A stretch of DNA of 64,000 nucleotides from Anodontia alba (GCA_964016985.1 OZ024830.1:61396550-61460549), one strand, 5' to 3'; positions 1-11,469 are shown, numbered from the stretch's first letter. Notes: generated from the letters alone by a model not told the origin. A program made the numbers and translations.

Positions 1-480
1 TAAAAATACATTAATACAATTAGTCTAGCAATAGTTTAAACCATAAATTATGTATATACATTTTATTTCTAATGGATAACTGAAATTCAGTTAAGTTTAC
101 TCCATCTACATAATTTATTATCTCTCCTTTTTTAATTTAAATCAAAAGGGAATAATTATACAACATTATGGTTATTTTAAGTTTATGGTCTGTTTATCGA
201 AAACGGTCCTATCACTCCAATTAAACAGACTCTAATTAGATCATAATTCTAATAGCTTAGACTATTACAGTTAGATAATCTTTACATATCTAGAAATTAT
301 CAGAACATCTCAAGATATGTAGATTATCTATAGGAATCGAGAAGACATTTCCTTATTTAAATTGTGCCTGTAAGAGCTTATTGTCTAGACTTCTGCTTGA
401 CAAGTTTTGTTTCGAACATATTTTCAAACAATATTCCTGAGCTTACATTGCAAATGGAATACCGATGTTATGTCTTAATG
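1..480. other. AT-rich intronic sequence, nothing recognised
   Basis: AT-rich DNA with stop codons in all frames. I see no coding similarity, tandem repeat or clear inverted repeat. By position it is the intron upstream of the SH3 exon at 1864. Confidence 0.5.
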
Positions 481-1140
481 ACTCATTATTCTTTTTGGGG
501 CCAATAGTTGTTTCCCAAAAAGAAAGAGGGGGCCAATAATTTGGTCCCTGAGGCTTCAGAACTGGCATCCTCCAGAGTCTGCTATTAACATACAAGGTAG
601 TAAGACCCTAACACCTTAAAGGTATGTTATATTGTGAATCTAGATCATTCTTTCTATTAAATATAGAACTAGATGTATCTGATTCCTTAGAGTTTCCTGA
701 GTCTTAAACCAGAAGTTATGGGATACAATTTATTTTGTGTTGGAATTAGGAGAGCACCTTCCTCCAATTCTGCAAATTCTAGCACATTATCTATAGGTTA
801 ATGTATTGTGCAGTTAAAATGAAGTTTTTTTTAAAAGTAAAACATATTTTAACTATCAATACTTAACCTATATATAATTAAAATTATCCCTCATCACCTC
901 CCGCGCTTCTCTCTCCTAATTGTGTCTTATGTTTTACACATCAAAGAAACTGACACGTGATCTATAAAGCGTGAAGAGTTACATCATACAGGTAACTGCC
1001 TAAGGGACCTTCTGGTTTACGACTGAAAGGTTGTTTTTTCTGTGGAAGGTGTGAAAAACAGAATGGAATAGCACATTATCTATAGGTTAAGTATTGATAG
1101 TTAAAATATGTTTTACTTTTAAAAAACTTCATTTCATAGT
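481..1140 (+). mobile_element. DIRS-like retrotransposon, 3'-terminal remnant
   Basis: This stretch aligns by eye with the 3' end of the larger DIRS-like element at about 13020-13955. Shared blocks include the GTTTCCTGAG...CCAGAAGT segment, the CACATTATCTATAGGTTAA segment, the GAAACTGACACGTGATC segment and the closing TTAAGTATTG...AAAACTTCATTT. The motif TAACCTATA and its complement form a local inverted repeat around 795-880, as expected of the terminal/internal complementary region of DIRS elements. No recombinase coding part remains here, so it is a 5'-truncated or solo terminal copy. It lacks the SINE-like insertion carried by the copy at 13.3 kb. Confidence 0.65.
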
Positions 1141-1863
1141 CCAGTGATTTTATGTTACATATTGAAGACAATTTGATGTATTACCATCATATGTTGGGAT
1201 TATGTGACCTATATTTCATATCCCTGTGATTTTGTCTCATATCTCTCACTATTTGATACCTAAATGTCATGTTTACATATAATGGAACAGTGTGACCCAA
1301 ACTTTCACCTCAAAGTAAATATAAATCAGTATGATCTATATTTCATGGTCTAGTTATTTTGCTTAATATCTTTTAGATTATTTAATGGATTAACATCATA
1401 GTTGGTATAATGCATCAGTGTGACCATTAGATTAACTTCTCAAGTATATGTAGGTCAGTGACCTATATTTTAAGGCCCAGCAAATTCGCTTCATGTCTTG
1501 AAGACTATTTACTCCAGGAAAGTTGTACTTTGGATGATAGATCAGTGTCACTTGTAAACTATATCTTGCCTTATATCATTGTCATTAACTTTAAAATATT
1601 TTATAATTGAGAAATGGCACTGGCCAGGGGTATTTATGACCCGCTGGGCACTTGCTCTAGTTTCAGAATAAAATACCCAAAAAGGAAAACTTTTCAGTTG
1701 ATTTTGAAAGATCTTCTTGTCAAATGGGCAAGAAAATTATCCTTAAATAGGTAAAAATGTTCTCATTATTTTTTTTCAGATAAAAAGATAATGACAACAA
1801 AAATAATGACAATAGATTATCTGCTTTTGAAACATGTTTTAATCTTGATTTTTTCCCACTTAG
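1141..1863. other. Intron 5' of the SH3 exon
   Basis: Loosely repetitive AT-rich sequence (recurring phrases such as TGTGACCTATATTTCA at 1204, 1340 and 1459) suggests decayed tandem units of about 120-140 bp. It ends with a pyrimidine-rich tract and AG at 1862-1863, the acceptor for the SH3 exon. Confidence 0.5.
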
Positions 1864-2072
1864 GTAAGAAAAGTCTTGAAAGCATATAAAGCAAGCTTAG
1901 AAGATGAGCTTGACCTCTATGTAGGAGACTACATTTTTATGGATCCCCAAGAAGTGACAAGCAGTGAAGATGGGTGGTATAATGGCTGCTCCTGGGTCAG
2001 TGGCATCACAGGATTGTTTCCAGGAACATATACACAAAGAACAGCTCAGACATGGACTTGGGCATTACATGG
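1864..2072 (+). CDS. UBASH3: UBASH3 (TULA/STS)-like, SH3-domain exon
   Basis: This 209-nt exon opens in phase 0 after a TTTTTTCCCACTTAG acceptor and closes with GG|GTAATT at 2073, leaving a split glycine codon (phase 2). The translation holds a complete small SH3 domain: the first residues read VRKVLKAYKASLEDELDL, followed by a GDYIFMDP stretch, an EDGWYNG segment with the RT/n-Src-loop tryptophan, then GITGLFPGTY and TWALHG. The EDEL.L..GD.IF..P...TSS.DGW.YG...G..GL.P.. pattern is that of the SH3 of UBASH3A/B, which binds proline-rich partners such as CBL. UBASH3 proteins run UBA, 2H-phosphoesterase, SH3, histidine phosphatase; the first two must lie to the left. The in-frame TAA just after the donor confirms that splicing is needed. 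Family assignment is strong; A versus B cannot be told, and an invertebrate may have only one. Confidence 0.9.
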
Positions 2073-2129
2073 GTAATTTGTTCTGATGACTTTTCAGAGA
2101 AGGTGAGGTGTGTGAGGTGAATGGATACT

Positions 2130-2750
2130 CTTTCATTGGGGTGGAGGAAATTCTGTCAAATTGTTTTTTGCCTCCCTTCTGAAAAATTCTATCAATTTGG
2201 TTTTTTTTTTGCCTCCCTTTTGAAAAAAGGGGTGGAGGTAATTCTATCAAATTGTTTTTTGCCTCCCTTTTGAAAAAGAGGTGGAGGTAATTCTATCAAA
2301 CTGTTTTTGCCTCCCTTTTGAAAAAGAGGTGGAGGTAATTCTATCAAACTGTTTTTGCCTCCCTTTTGAAAAAGAGGTGGAGGTAATTCTATCAAATTGT
2401 TTTTTGCCTCTCTTCTGAAAAAGGGGTGGATGTAATTCTATTGAATTGTTTTTTGCCTTCCTTCTGAAAAAAAGGGGTGCAGGAAATTCTGTCAAATTGT
2501 TTTTTGCCTCCCTTCTGAAAAAAGGATGGAGGTAATTCTGTTGAATTGTTTTTTGCACCCCCTTCTGAAAAAAGGGTAGAGGAAATTGTTTTTGCCTCCC
2601 TTCTGAAAAAGGGGTGGAGGTAATTCTATCAAATTCTTTTTTGCCTACTTTCTGAAAAGGGGTGGCAGTAATAGGTGGTGGTAATTCTGTCAAATTGTTT
2701 TTTGCCTCCCTTCTGAAAAAGGGGTGGAAGTAATTTTGTCATATTGTTTT
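2130..2750. repeat. Minisatellite, ~50-bp unit, about 13 copies
   Basis: Thirteen or so imperfect units share GGGGTGGAGGTAATTCTATC, an AAATTG segment, a T-run, GCCTCCCTTTTG and an A-run. Unit starts fall roughly every 41-61 bp, with most near 48-52. The unit is not divisible by three throughout, so the open frames read through it on the minus strand are repeat artefacts. It begins about 60 bp after the 5' splice site of the SH3 exon and grades into a poly-T/GTTTTT stretch at 2748-2780. Confidence 0.9.
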
Positions 2751-3756
2751 TTTGTTTTTTGTTTTTTTTGTTTTTTTTTGCCTCTTTTCTGAAAAGCGGT
2801 TTGCTCTAAAAGGAAAGAGTTTGCTCCCAAGGAAAAGCAAATTATTTCCTTTTAGAATAGACCTCTGTTCCAAAAGGGCTTGGCATGCAGTAAAGCAAAC
2901 AAGAAGTCACAAAAGTTGTTTCCCTTGGCAGAATAGGCAGAAAGTCTAACAAGTCTATCTATTCACCTCAAATTGCTTTCTTCTTAAGTGATAGCATTGA
3001 ACTGTGCTTCTCCTGGTGTAAGGTCATTACCGGATTCATGTACCAGGTTGTCCCAAATTTTGTGGTCTGGTATATTTATGCACAATGAAAACACCATGAA
3101 ATTTCATATTCAACAAACCTAATAATTTTTTATCAAAGGTATGTAATTTCAGTAAAATACATTATCATTGAAGAAGGATATCTTGTGACTAAATAGACAT
3201 GCTCAGTTTGCACCATCAAACAATTTAAAAATATGTTATATATAATATCATATGTTGCTTGTATGTTTCTAAATTACCTTTTTTCAACATACACCTAAAC
3301 TCCGGGTCCATTTTGGAAATAACACACTTAAAAGATGGACCCCAAATATAGCATGGTTTCAGATATATAGAATATAAACATTTATTATATGAAAACAAAA
3401 AAAGTATAGATTATATAGAGAAATGATCAAATACCAGATCTGTGCTTCAACAGTCAGCTTTCACCATTTGGTATTTAGTGCCACTGCCAAGATAAATTCA
3501 GAAATGTGCACTTCCAGCACACTGAATTTGATATGGTACATATATTTTAAGAATCCTACATTGTCCCATACAAAATGCTGAATGTATTTGGACCTTATTT
3601 CATAGATGCATTACCTGTGTGGGAGTAGTGCAAATTTATATAAGAAGTTCAGAAAAATTTGTATATCTAACAGTCCTACTTTTGTCTCTGCTTGATTCAG
3701 AAACTTATAAGTACCACCAGGATCAAGTGTCTTGCAACTACTACTTGGCCATCTAC
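2751..3756. other. Intronic spacer
   Basis: It begins with a T/GTTTTT-rich tract (2748-2780), then mixed AT-rich sequence. Decayed fragments of the 2.1-kb minisatellite theme (TTTGCCTC, CTGAAAAG) persist to about 2810. Nothing coding is recognised. Confidence 0.5.
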
Positions 3757-3960
3757 TCATAAAACATAATTTATGACAATGTATTTTAACTGCACAACCT
3801 ATAGATAATGTGCTATATTCTGATCTGTTCATACCTTCCACAGAAAAAACGACAATAACGTGGTCCCATACAGTCTTAATTCAAAAGTCCCTTAGGCAGC
3901 CACCTATGTGAAGTATTCCACTTGCTCTTTTGAGCACGTGTCAGTTTCTTTTCTGTGGAC
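3757..3960 (-). repeat. Left inverted terminal repeat of the DIRS-like element
   Basis: Reverse complement of the right end: CTATAGATAATGTGCT, CATACAGTCTTAAT, AAAGTCCCTTAGGCAG and CACGTGTCAGTTTCTTT appear in order, and their complements appear in reverse order at 13755-13945. Identity looks high but with scattered substitutions and small indels. Confidence 0.8.
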
Positions 3961-4289
3961 GAAAAAGTAAATAAAGGATTTTTCTGTGGGTGAAAAAAAT
4001 CTATGTTTTCTTCCTTTTTCTCCAGTTGAAATTATAAACTTTGTTCTTTCTTATGTTCCTTTATCATGCCTTTCACTTTTCTTACTATATTTTGTTGTAA
4101 ATGGTTTTTCAAATTCTTGTAATTATTCATCGCTTGTTGGCCGTAATGAGTTTTCTCGACTTTCATGACAATTCTTCGTGGTGAATGTGGTCATATTAAA
4201 GTCACATTCGGATAATTATGAAAAATGAATTAAATGCTCTTCTTGTTCTAGGAAATCAACCTGCTCTACGTGTAGCTCTGATGAGAGGT

Positions 4290-6235
4290 AACCTGGAAAC
4301 TTGCCAAAGAAAGAAAAAATTACTCTTCTAGAAAGTGGTTCATGGCTAAGAAGAGATCGCAAGTCATGTCTGATTCATCAGATGAAGAAAAAAATTGATG
4401 GGAACACTACCCCACATGGCCCTGCAAGGTGGCAGCTCCAAGGGTACTTGTACCCAGAGGAGTGTAAGTCCACCGGCCAGTGGTCACGAGTCAATCGACC
4501 ACCGGTCAACCAGCGACCAGCCATTCGCCCAGTGGACAAGAAGACATTTCAGAACGGCCGGTCACCGGCCACTGGTCACCAGCCACCTGTCAAATGGGCA
4601 TTACACAAGAATTTTCAAGTCAGTCAATCACCGGTCACCGGCCATCCAGCCACTGGTCATTGGACTTAGAAAATATCAACACAGGGGGTCAGTATTCACT
4701 GGTCACCAGTCAACCAGATACTGGTCACTTGTCATCAGAATTTATATCAACCTACATTTAGTGAAACTCATGCCATGGGCATGTTCACTTATAATAATAG
4801 TAACTCAAAAAAGTTTTATTATCCCTGGAATCGGACTTTAGTAATATGTCTGATCCTATTGTTGTAATTGAACCGTCTGACAACAAATGGAGATAAAACA
4901 ACAGACTTTGCAGACTTCCCTCTCTGGACATATTTCCAGGAGGGATCAGTCTAGAAGTAAATATAAATCCAAGAAGAGGAGGAGACGTAGATCATCCTCT
5001 ACACCCTCCTCTTTTAGGTCTGCATCTTCAGATTCTCGCTGAGAAACAGAAAGTCTAAAGATCGACAATCTCACAAGAAAGGAGAAAGTATACATCTTCT
5101 TCTTTTTAATTATCTGATAATCAGTCCTATGATTATGGCAGGTACAAAGAAGTAGACATAGTCCACTGGCTGCACAGAATCCGAGTATACTACAGCCTGC
5201 AGAAATAACTAATGTCCACACAATACAACCTGAACATAAAGGACTCAGGTTCAGACTCTGAAATTGAAACCTGGTCCTTTGAGAAGGCAATCAATGAATT
5301 TCAGGCTTGCCTCCAGAGTTAAAGGCCAAGCAAGGAGCATGCTTCAGTGAAGCCTTTATCTCCTAATGGAGTCACGTACAACTCTATTACTAGTATTGCC
5401 ACAATCTAAACTAGTTTTTAAATACTGCCAAATTTCTTCAAAGCAAATTGACATGGAGAAATTGGCAGAGGTGATAGGCTCTTACCAAAAATTTAATATC
5501 TTCCTTGACACAAACTAAATTTTATAAGAGCCAGAGTCAATATTTACCGACCGATAATATTCTTCAGTTAGAATCGGAAGCTTCCCTGCTAGATTTATCT
5601 AGAAGAAAAATGCTCCATTCCAATAAAATATTGAATTAAGGAAAAAAGAGCCCGTAAATTTATAGCGATAAACTCGCATGAGTATATATTTCTTCTGCTG
5701 CTTACTTATGTATGCAACAGCAGACAATGTCTGTACCGGCTCTTTCGAGACTGATTGAAACTGTAACTAAGTCTATAAAGCATGTGACTCCTATGTCTAC
5801 TATCTTAGCTACGGAGATTTTACAAGCTAGACGTGATGTGGTGCTGGCCAAGTTTAAGAATTTACTGGACAATTCCAACCATGAGTTGTGAAATGCGCCA
5901 ATTAATTCTAAACCTTATTTGATAACAAAATTAAGGAAGTACCAAGGGCAAATTGAGGTCCAGCAACAAAGGTCCTTGGCAAATTCCTCTGTTGCTAATA
6001 CCATACAACAACAACAAAAGTGACTTATCTGGCTCCTCCGGTTTTTAAAAAACCAAAGCGGCCAACTAAACCTCCTAGGCCTTACCAAATGCAACTGTTG
6101 ACCTAATGTCAGACACAATCATACTCATCAAGTAAAGAGGAATTATGCTAAGAGAAAGGGAAATCAGAAACAGTTCCCCTCCTCTAAGCAAGCCTCATCC
6201 TTAACAAATTCTGAAGTCCATCTCTTCCCACTGCC
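4290..6235 (+). pseudogene. DIRS gag-like region, degenerate
   Basis: No continuous frame survives. Recognisable pieces are a lysine-rich N-terminal part (from about 4300), a segment of repeated ACCGGTCACCGGCCACTGG units (4465-4730) that would encode short Pro/Thr/Gly/His repeats in any frame, a stretch reading MQQQTMSVPALSRLIETVT near 5713, and glutamine- and lysine-rich sequence to 6200. The segments around 5530-5900 resemble the capsid-like ORF1 of animal DIRS elements, judged by position and by the LIETVT...ILATEI style of helices. This assignment rests mainly on what follows downstream. Confidence 0.5.
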
Positions 6236-6586
6236 AGTCTTAACACGTCCAGACATTCCAGTGGGAGGAAGATTGACCCATTTTGTGGAACAATGGGAAG
6301 AGTTGACAGACAACAATAGATCTTTCCTACTAAATCTGTATATAAACAAAGCATTTTAAGATGAAGACAGTCAAGTCAGTAAGTCAATCGATTATGGCCA
6401 ATGGTTGGGCTGTCTCCAGATATCTGACTGATGCATATTCATGTTCTGATACATCCGAGATTCAGAAAATACCTTCGGTTCGTCTACGAACATCAGGTCT
6501 TTCTGTTCACGGCCTGATCATTCGAAATGTCCCTAAGCCCATGGAATTTTCACAAATTAATGAGTGTAATAGCAGCAAATTATGAC
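6236..6586 (+). pseudogene. DIRS reverse transcriptase, N-terminal part
   Basis: One frame reads PVGGRLTHFVEQWEELT (6258-6308), the usual start of the DIRS RT domain. After a frameshift and stops, another frame reads HPRFRKYLRFVYEHQVFLFT (about 6448-6507), then SLSPW and KLMSVIAANY, equivalent to the palm segment before the catalytic box. At least two frameshifts and several stops are present. The domain is interrupted at 6588 by the TA-flanked DNA transposon and resumes at 9516 in the same order. Confidence 0.75.
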
Positions 6587-7018
6587 TACCGTATTTACCA
6601 TATATTTTCGGACACGTTAAAATAATTATTTTATTTTTTGTCCGAATATTTAGGAAAATATAATTTTCAAAAAAATGCTGTGTCCGAAAATTAAAGAAAA
6701 TACCCGAAAAATTCCAATAAAAATGAAGATTTCAAGGCTGGTAGATCAGCAGTTTGTAATGGCCGAATTTTTAATACTGACTATTATGGACCATTTTTTG
6801 CTGGATAAATTTGACTCTCCATGCAATGAGAGAAACATTATGATTATAAGCTGCACTAAAATATGAAAAATTAAACCACTGTTACTGTTTTAACTGATCA
6901 TTGCATCATTGGTAGGACAGGGCGCCATTTGTAAATAAACTGAGTCACATGACCCCTCCTGTTGTTGAGAAAAATCCTGCCGGTATTGGCACACCTCATA
7001 GGTGGACTAGGTGAAAAG

Positions 7019-7068
7019 TTAGTGCGCGTGTATGTGTGTGTATGTATGTGAGTGTATGTGTCTGATAT
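7019..7068. repeat. TG/TATG microsatellite
   Basis: Imperfect (TG)n mixed with TATG units inside the TA-flanked transposon, followed at about 7130 by a T-rich tract. Confidence 0.85.
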
Positions 7069-7817
7069 CTGATTAGGATCTATTCTGTTTGTCAAAGATC
7101 GTTTCTGTAAATGATAACTTTAGCTGTTGTTTTTTTGTTTTTGTTTTTTTTTCTTCGTGCCTAGAGCCATGAAAGAGCATAATGTATTTCATAGGAAAAT
7201 GAAGTTACCTTACCAACTCATCATTATTTGCAGCTATGCAAAGGCTGAGCAGGTTTTTCCACGTGGTTGCCCAATCGCCCTGAGCAGATGATCATAAAAT
7301 TGCGTAATATTACGCACTGACAGTTTTGTAACTGTCAGTGCAAAACAAAAGGTCGCTGATTGCCTATTTAATAGGAGTGCTTGTTTTAATAAGTATTAAT
7401 GGACATTAATTTTATTAAAACATTTCACAAGCTTCACTGCTTTGATCGTCACTATGATCGTTTTTATGAAAATTATATAATGACGTCTTTTTACTTGACA
7501 TATCAACACACCATATAGAGGAAACCTGACCTCGGGTATCATAAAGTTTGCATGTGACTAACACGTGGTATAGAACCATGTGGTAATATGAAGTTTTGTT
7601 TAAAAGATAACAATAAATAGAATACAGCTAAGAGTTACCGAGAAATAGACAGGTGCTATAATGTCTCCTCATTGAACAACATTAAAAGGTAATGAGATTT
7701 TGGCATGTTCCACAGCCTTCATTATTTTTTTTCTTGCCTATTTTTAGCTGTGTATTGGTAGATCAGTCCATTTGGACGAGGGGCAATTTCATCATCTTTG
7801 AATGTATAGTAAGTGGC

Positions 7818-9110
7818 ATGGCAAAGTTTGGCTGTCCTGCCAAATTCATAGCAATGGTGCGGCAGTTCCATGATGGTATGCTTGCAAGGGTCCAAAATGA
7901 TGGCGAGTTTTCTGATCCATTTCCTGTGACAAATGGAGTTAAGCAAGGCTGTGTACTAGCTTCAACACTCTTCAGCATGATGTTTTCTGCCATGCTTACA
8001 GATGCTTTCCAGGATGGTGACAATGGTATACCTATTAGGTATTGCTTTGATGGGAAACTTTTCAACCTAAGAAGGTTGCAAGCTAAATTTAAGGTGCAGA
8101 CGGAGGTGCTAGACAAGTTCCTTTTTGCTGATGACATGGCAAAGGGTGCTCCAACAGAAGAGAAAATGCAAAAAGGTGTGGATCAAGTATCTGATTCATA
8201 TGACAGCTATGATCTCACAATCAGCATCAAAAAGACTGAGGTAGTATATCAGCCAGCACCTGGAAAGCCTTACAAGGAGCCTACCATCACAGTGAAAGGT
8301 CAACGACTGCAAGTGGTAGACAAGTTCACCTACCTTGGAAGCACATTGTCTAGAGTTGTGCACATTGATGATGAAGTCAATGCTAGAATTGCTAAAGCTA
8401 GTGCAGCATTTGGTAAGCTACATGGAAGTAGTTGGGACCGAAGTGGAATCAGACTTGACACTAAGCTGAAAGTATATCGATCGGTAGTGCTGCCAACACT
8501 ATTATACGCATGCCAAACTTGGATAGTTTACCAACAGCATGCCAAAAGTCTGAACCACTTCCATACAAGCTGTCTTAGAAAACTTCTAAAGATCAAGTGG
8601 CAAGACAGGATTCCAGACACAGAAGTCCTGAAAAGGGCAGGGATGCAGAGTGTACATACTCTTCTGAAATTGGCACAGTTAAGATGGACAGGCCATGTTA
8701 CCAGAATGCCTGATGAACGTTTGCCAAAGAAAATCCTCTATGGAGAACTTCAAGTAGGAAAACGCTTCCCATGGTGGTCAGAAGAAGCGATACAAGGACA
8801 CCCTCAAAGCCTCCCTTAAACTTCAACATACCAACAGTTTTGGGAACAGATTGCACAGGATCGTACAGTGGCGAGGCTTCATAAAAAGGGGAGCTGGTGA
8901 ATACGAAGCAAAAAGAACCAGCTAAGCCGAGCAGAAACATGCACAGCGGAAAGCCAGAACTAAGGCATCACCAACAGAGCTTTCTTCCTCAGACCTCTCT
9001 TGTTCTATCTGCAACAGGCAGTTTAGACCTAAGATTGGTCTCATCAGCCATCTTAGAACACACAAATGATAACACATCACACAGTTGATTAGGATTGGTC
9101 ATTGTAAGTA
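7818..9110 (+). pseudogene. Non-LTR retrotransposon, 5'-truncated reverse transcriptase 3' half
   Basis: Similarity begins abruptly at MAKFGCPAKFIAMVRQFHDG (7818); upstream codons of the frame do not fit the family, so the 5' junction is there. The frame continues through NGVKQGCVLAS, the catalytic box FADD (8126-8137), a KVYRSVVLPTLLYAC segment and a TGHVTRMPDERLPKKILYG segment. A one-base insertion near 8766 shifts the frame; the next frame continues to a C-terminal zinc-finger-like CSICNRQF...HLRTH (about 9001-9066), with one stop near 8923. The finger and the VTRMPD block are typical of this widespread animal LINE ORF2. It sits inside the TA-flanked transposon, so it is the younger insertion. 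Clade (RTE, I or other) cannot be settled by eye. Confidence 0.85.
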
Positions 9111-9515
9111 ATGACAGACGAACACCATTAGTGGCATGCGCATTTTATACAGCTCAGCGATTTGAATAAACAAATAAAAATAGTTTCTCCCTGAATGAAA
9201 ACAGCAAACCCTGATGGAAAATAACTTGAACTAAGTTAGTTTTTAGATTCTACTACTTACCTTCTTACCTGTTAGAAAAAGGTTTCATCCATCAAAACAT
9301 CCGGGAAAATGATAGCAATGCTGCGGGTTTGGTGTTGGATTTAATTGAAAATTCGGCTTTGTCCAGAGGCATTTTTGTGTCCGAAATTAGGAACTTGTCT
9401 TTTTCAAATTCAGGGGGTGTCAGAACTGTTATGGTGCATTAAATTATCATATTTTGCAGAAATAGGTGGTGTCCAAACATTAATGGTGTCCGAATATTAA
9501 ATAGTAAATACAGTA

Positions 9516-10172
9516 TGTGCCGTATCTCTCTTCTCATACCTAGACAATTGGCTAATAAGAGATCTGATTCACAATCGACTTATCTAGCACACAAAATACA
9601 CTTTTTAAATGGTACAAAATCTGGATTTCACACCAAATCTAAAGAAATCAGATTTGATACCAACACAAATTCATCATTAGGTATGGAATTCTAATTCAAC
9701 ACAAAATAGTCAGAATACCAGCGAACCGAGTAAAGCTTTTATTCTGACCATCAAAACAATTCTTTCTCAGACTCCCGTTTTGGCACAAACTTTCATTTCT
9801 TTTTTTGGGCAAACTCAGTGCAGCAGCAGACTTAAAATTCTAGGCAGACTGCATTTACGAAATCTGCAAGTCTGCCTATTATCGGTCTGGAAACTTTAAC
9901 TTCTTCCTTAGATCATCAATTAACGATTAACAGTATGATCAAATTCCATTTGAAATGGTGAGTGAACACCAATCAGTTCATTCAAGGGATGTCCATCCAT
10001 CCTCCTGACCCCAAAACATTTCCTTATTCGGATGCTAGTCAATATGGATGGGAATTCATCTGGAACAATGAGTTTTTCCTTTCATGGTCGCTGGTCGGAA
10101 GACCAATTCCAGCCCCATATCAACATGTTGGAAATAATGGCCATTCAATTCGCACTGATAAAACCTTAAAAG
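9516..10172 (+). pseudogene. DIRS reverse transcriptase/RNase H, middle part
   Basis: The RT domain resumes after the transposon: SYLDNWLIRDLIHNRL (about 9534-9581) occupies the place of the YLDDW catalytic box, with the second Asp changed to Asn. Further on come a KKSDLIPTQ segment (about 9645), a SVWKL-like segment near 9880 and an RNase H start reading FPYSDASQYGWEF (10021-10059), with SDAS as the first catalytic Asp segment. Stops and frameshifts interrupt it. The mariner at 10175 cuts it within the RNase H. Confidence 0.8.
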
Positions 10173-10174
10173 TA

Positions 10175-11467
10175 CGAGGGGAGTTCAATAAGTTCGTAGA
10201 ACTCGGGGTTTAACTCACAGATTGGAAGATGGTTTCAACATTATTTTTCAGTATAATCCCACTTTACTTCAATGCATTTGGCCCACTTTTCTTTTAAGCA
10301 GTCTATGCCTTTGAAATAAAAGTTGTCTATTTGGTCCTTAAACCAAGCCTCTATAGCAGCCTTGAGCTCATCATCATCCTGAAATCTCGTTCCACGCAAG
10401 TGGGACTTCAAATTTCGAAACAGATAATAATCACTTGGGGCCAGGTCTGGACTGTATGGTGGGTGATTTAACTGCTTGAACTTGCACTCACGAATAGCCG
10501 CTTATGCAACTCTGGAATTGTGCACAGGGGCATTATCATGCAAAAGGACACCAGCAGCTAGCTTTCCCCTTCGATTTTCTTTAATAGCAACCCTTAATTG
10601 TTTAATGACATTGGCATAGTATTCTCCTGTAATTGAAGTACCAGCAGGCTTGTAATCTATCAATATAATCCCTTTGGAGTCCCAAAACACCGTGGCCATT
10701 ACCTTGCTGGCTGATGGTTGGGTACGAAATTTCTTAGGTGGGGGTGAGCCAGGGCGCTTCCATTGCATGGACTCTTTTTTAGTATCTGGGCCCCAGTGGT
10801 GAAGCCAAGTTTCATCTCCTGTTACAAGACAAGTGTGAAAGTCTTCTGGATTGGCATTGTACACTTCCAGAAGTTCTTGACTTGACTCCACCCTTTGCTG
10901 ATGATCTTGCATGTTCAGGTTTCTGGGTACCCACCTGGCAGATACTTTTGACATGCCCAAATGTTCATGGATTATAGTGTAAACACTTCCATTAGAAATA
11001 CCACATTCTGAAGCAAGTTCAGCAACTTTGATTCGGCGATTGTTTAGCACAAGTCTCTCAACACGGTCGATCATTTCCTGGCTGATGACATCAACAGGGC
11101 GACCTGGCCTTGGGTCATCTTCTAAGGAGTCTCGCCCACGTTTAAATTCTGCTGACCACTTTGCCACTGTGGAATTCTTTGGGCTACTGTCACCATACAC
11201 ATCAGCCATGCTCCGATGGATTTCTTTAGCCTTTGCACCCTCCTTAGTGAGGAATTTTATGACTGCTCTGAACTCAATATTCTGACTTTCCATTTTTGCC
11301 TATGGGTATAAGTTTTCAAACAAAAAGTAAGAGCAAAAAATGTACGTGTTGACTGAACAGCTGTTATCATTCAACTGACAAAGGTTTACACTGCACAAAA
11401 ATGAAAAAAGAAATCTTGAATTGTGTAGAAAAATACAGAGATCTACAAACTTATTGAACTCCCCTCG
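10175..11467 (-). mobile_element. mariner transposon, 1,293 bp, with complete TIRs
   Basis: Terminal inverted repeats start CGAGGGGAGTTCAATAAGTT at the left and have the complementary AACTTATTGAACTCCCCTCG at the right. The match extends about 26-30 bp with one or two differences. TA lies immediately outside both ends (10173-10174 and 11468-11469). Length, TIRs, TA target and a 350-codon transposase all fit a full-length mariner. It is inserted in the RNase H of the DIRS-like element, whose reading continues across the joined flanks. Confidence 0.93.
10241..11293 (-). pseudogene. mariner transposase (DD34D), one nonsense codon
   Basis: From ATG at 11293 to TAA at 10241-10243 the frame has 351 codons, the normal size. 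It is open except for a TAA at 10502-10504. The N-terminus has the paired helix-turn-helix with FKRGRDSLEDDPRPGRP and GMSKVSARWVPRNL. The catalytic core has TGDETWLHHW (first Asp), LLHDNAPVH (second Asp) and, after the stop, PPYSPDLAPSDYYLF; exactly 34 residues separate the second and third Asp. All three catalytic Asp codons survive, so only the single stop appears to disable it. Cut-and-paste transposition at TA is the known family activity. Transcription is opposite to the host DIRS element and to UBASH3. Confidence 0.93.
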
Positions 11468-11469
11468 TA

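Larger units (their letters stand above)
6589..9513. mobile_element. TA-flanked DNA transposon with 27/28-bp TIRs (Tc1/mariner or pogo-like)
   Basis: The left end begins CCGTATTTACCATAT and runs into TTTTCGGACAC; the reverse complement of the right end begins CTGTATTTACTATTT and runs into TATTCGGACAC. They align over 27-28 bp with one indel. Both ends are flanked by TA (6587-6588 and 9514-9515), and joining the flanks restores the DIRS reverse-transcriptase segment. Subterminal TGTCCGAA motifs recur at about 6604 (inverted), 6638, 6681, 9380 and 9487. No transposase is recognisable; the small frame at 6675-6866 is unassigned. The interior holds a TG-rich microsatellite and a LINE fragment, so this may be a non-autonomous copy grown by insertion. 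Confidence 0.75.

Noticed and set aside
2065..2693. Three open frames on the minus strand with repeated ELPPPLFQKGGKN-like units
   Set aside because: They are translations of the minisatellite in successive frames; unit lengths vary and no start or family similarity supports a protein.
4301..4841. Three overlapping + frames with repeated TGHWSP/SPVTGH-like peptides
   Set aside because: All three frames are open because of a short GC-rich repeat (ACCGGTCACCGGCCACTGG). It belongs to the decayed DIRS gag region, not to a host gene.
8995..9075. C2H2-like zinc finger (CSICNRQF...HLRTH) as a possible host gene
   Set aside because: It is the C-terminal finger of the LINE ORF2, continuous with the reverse transcriptase after one frameshift.
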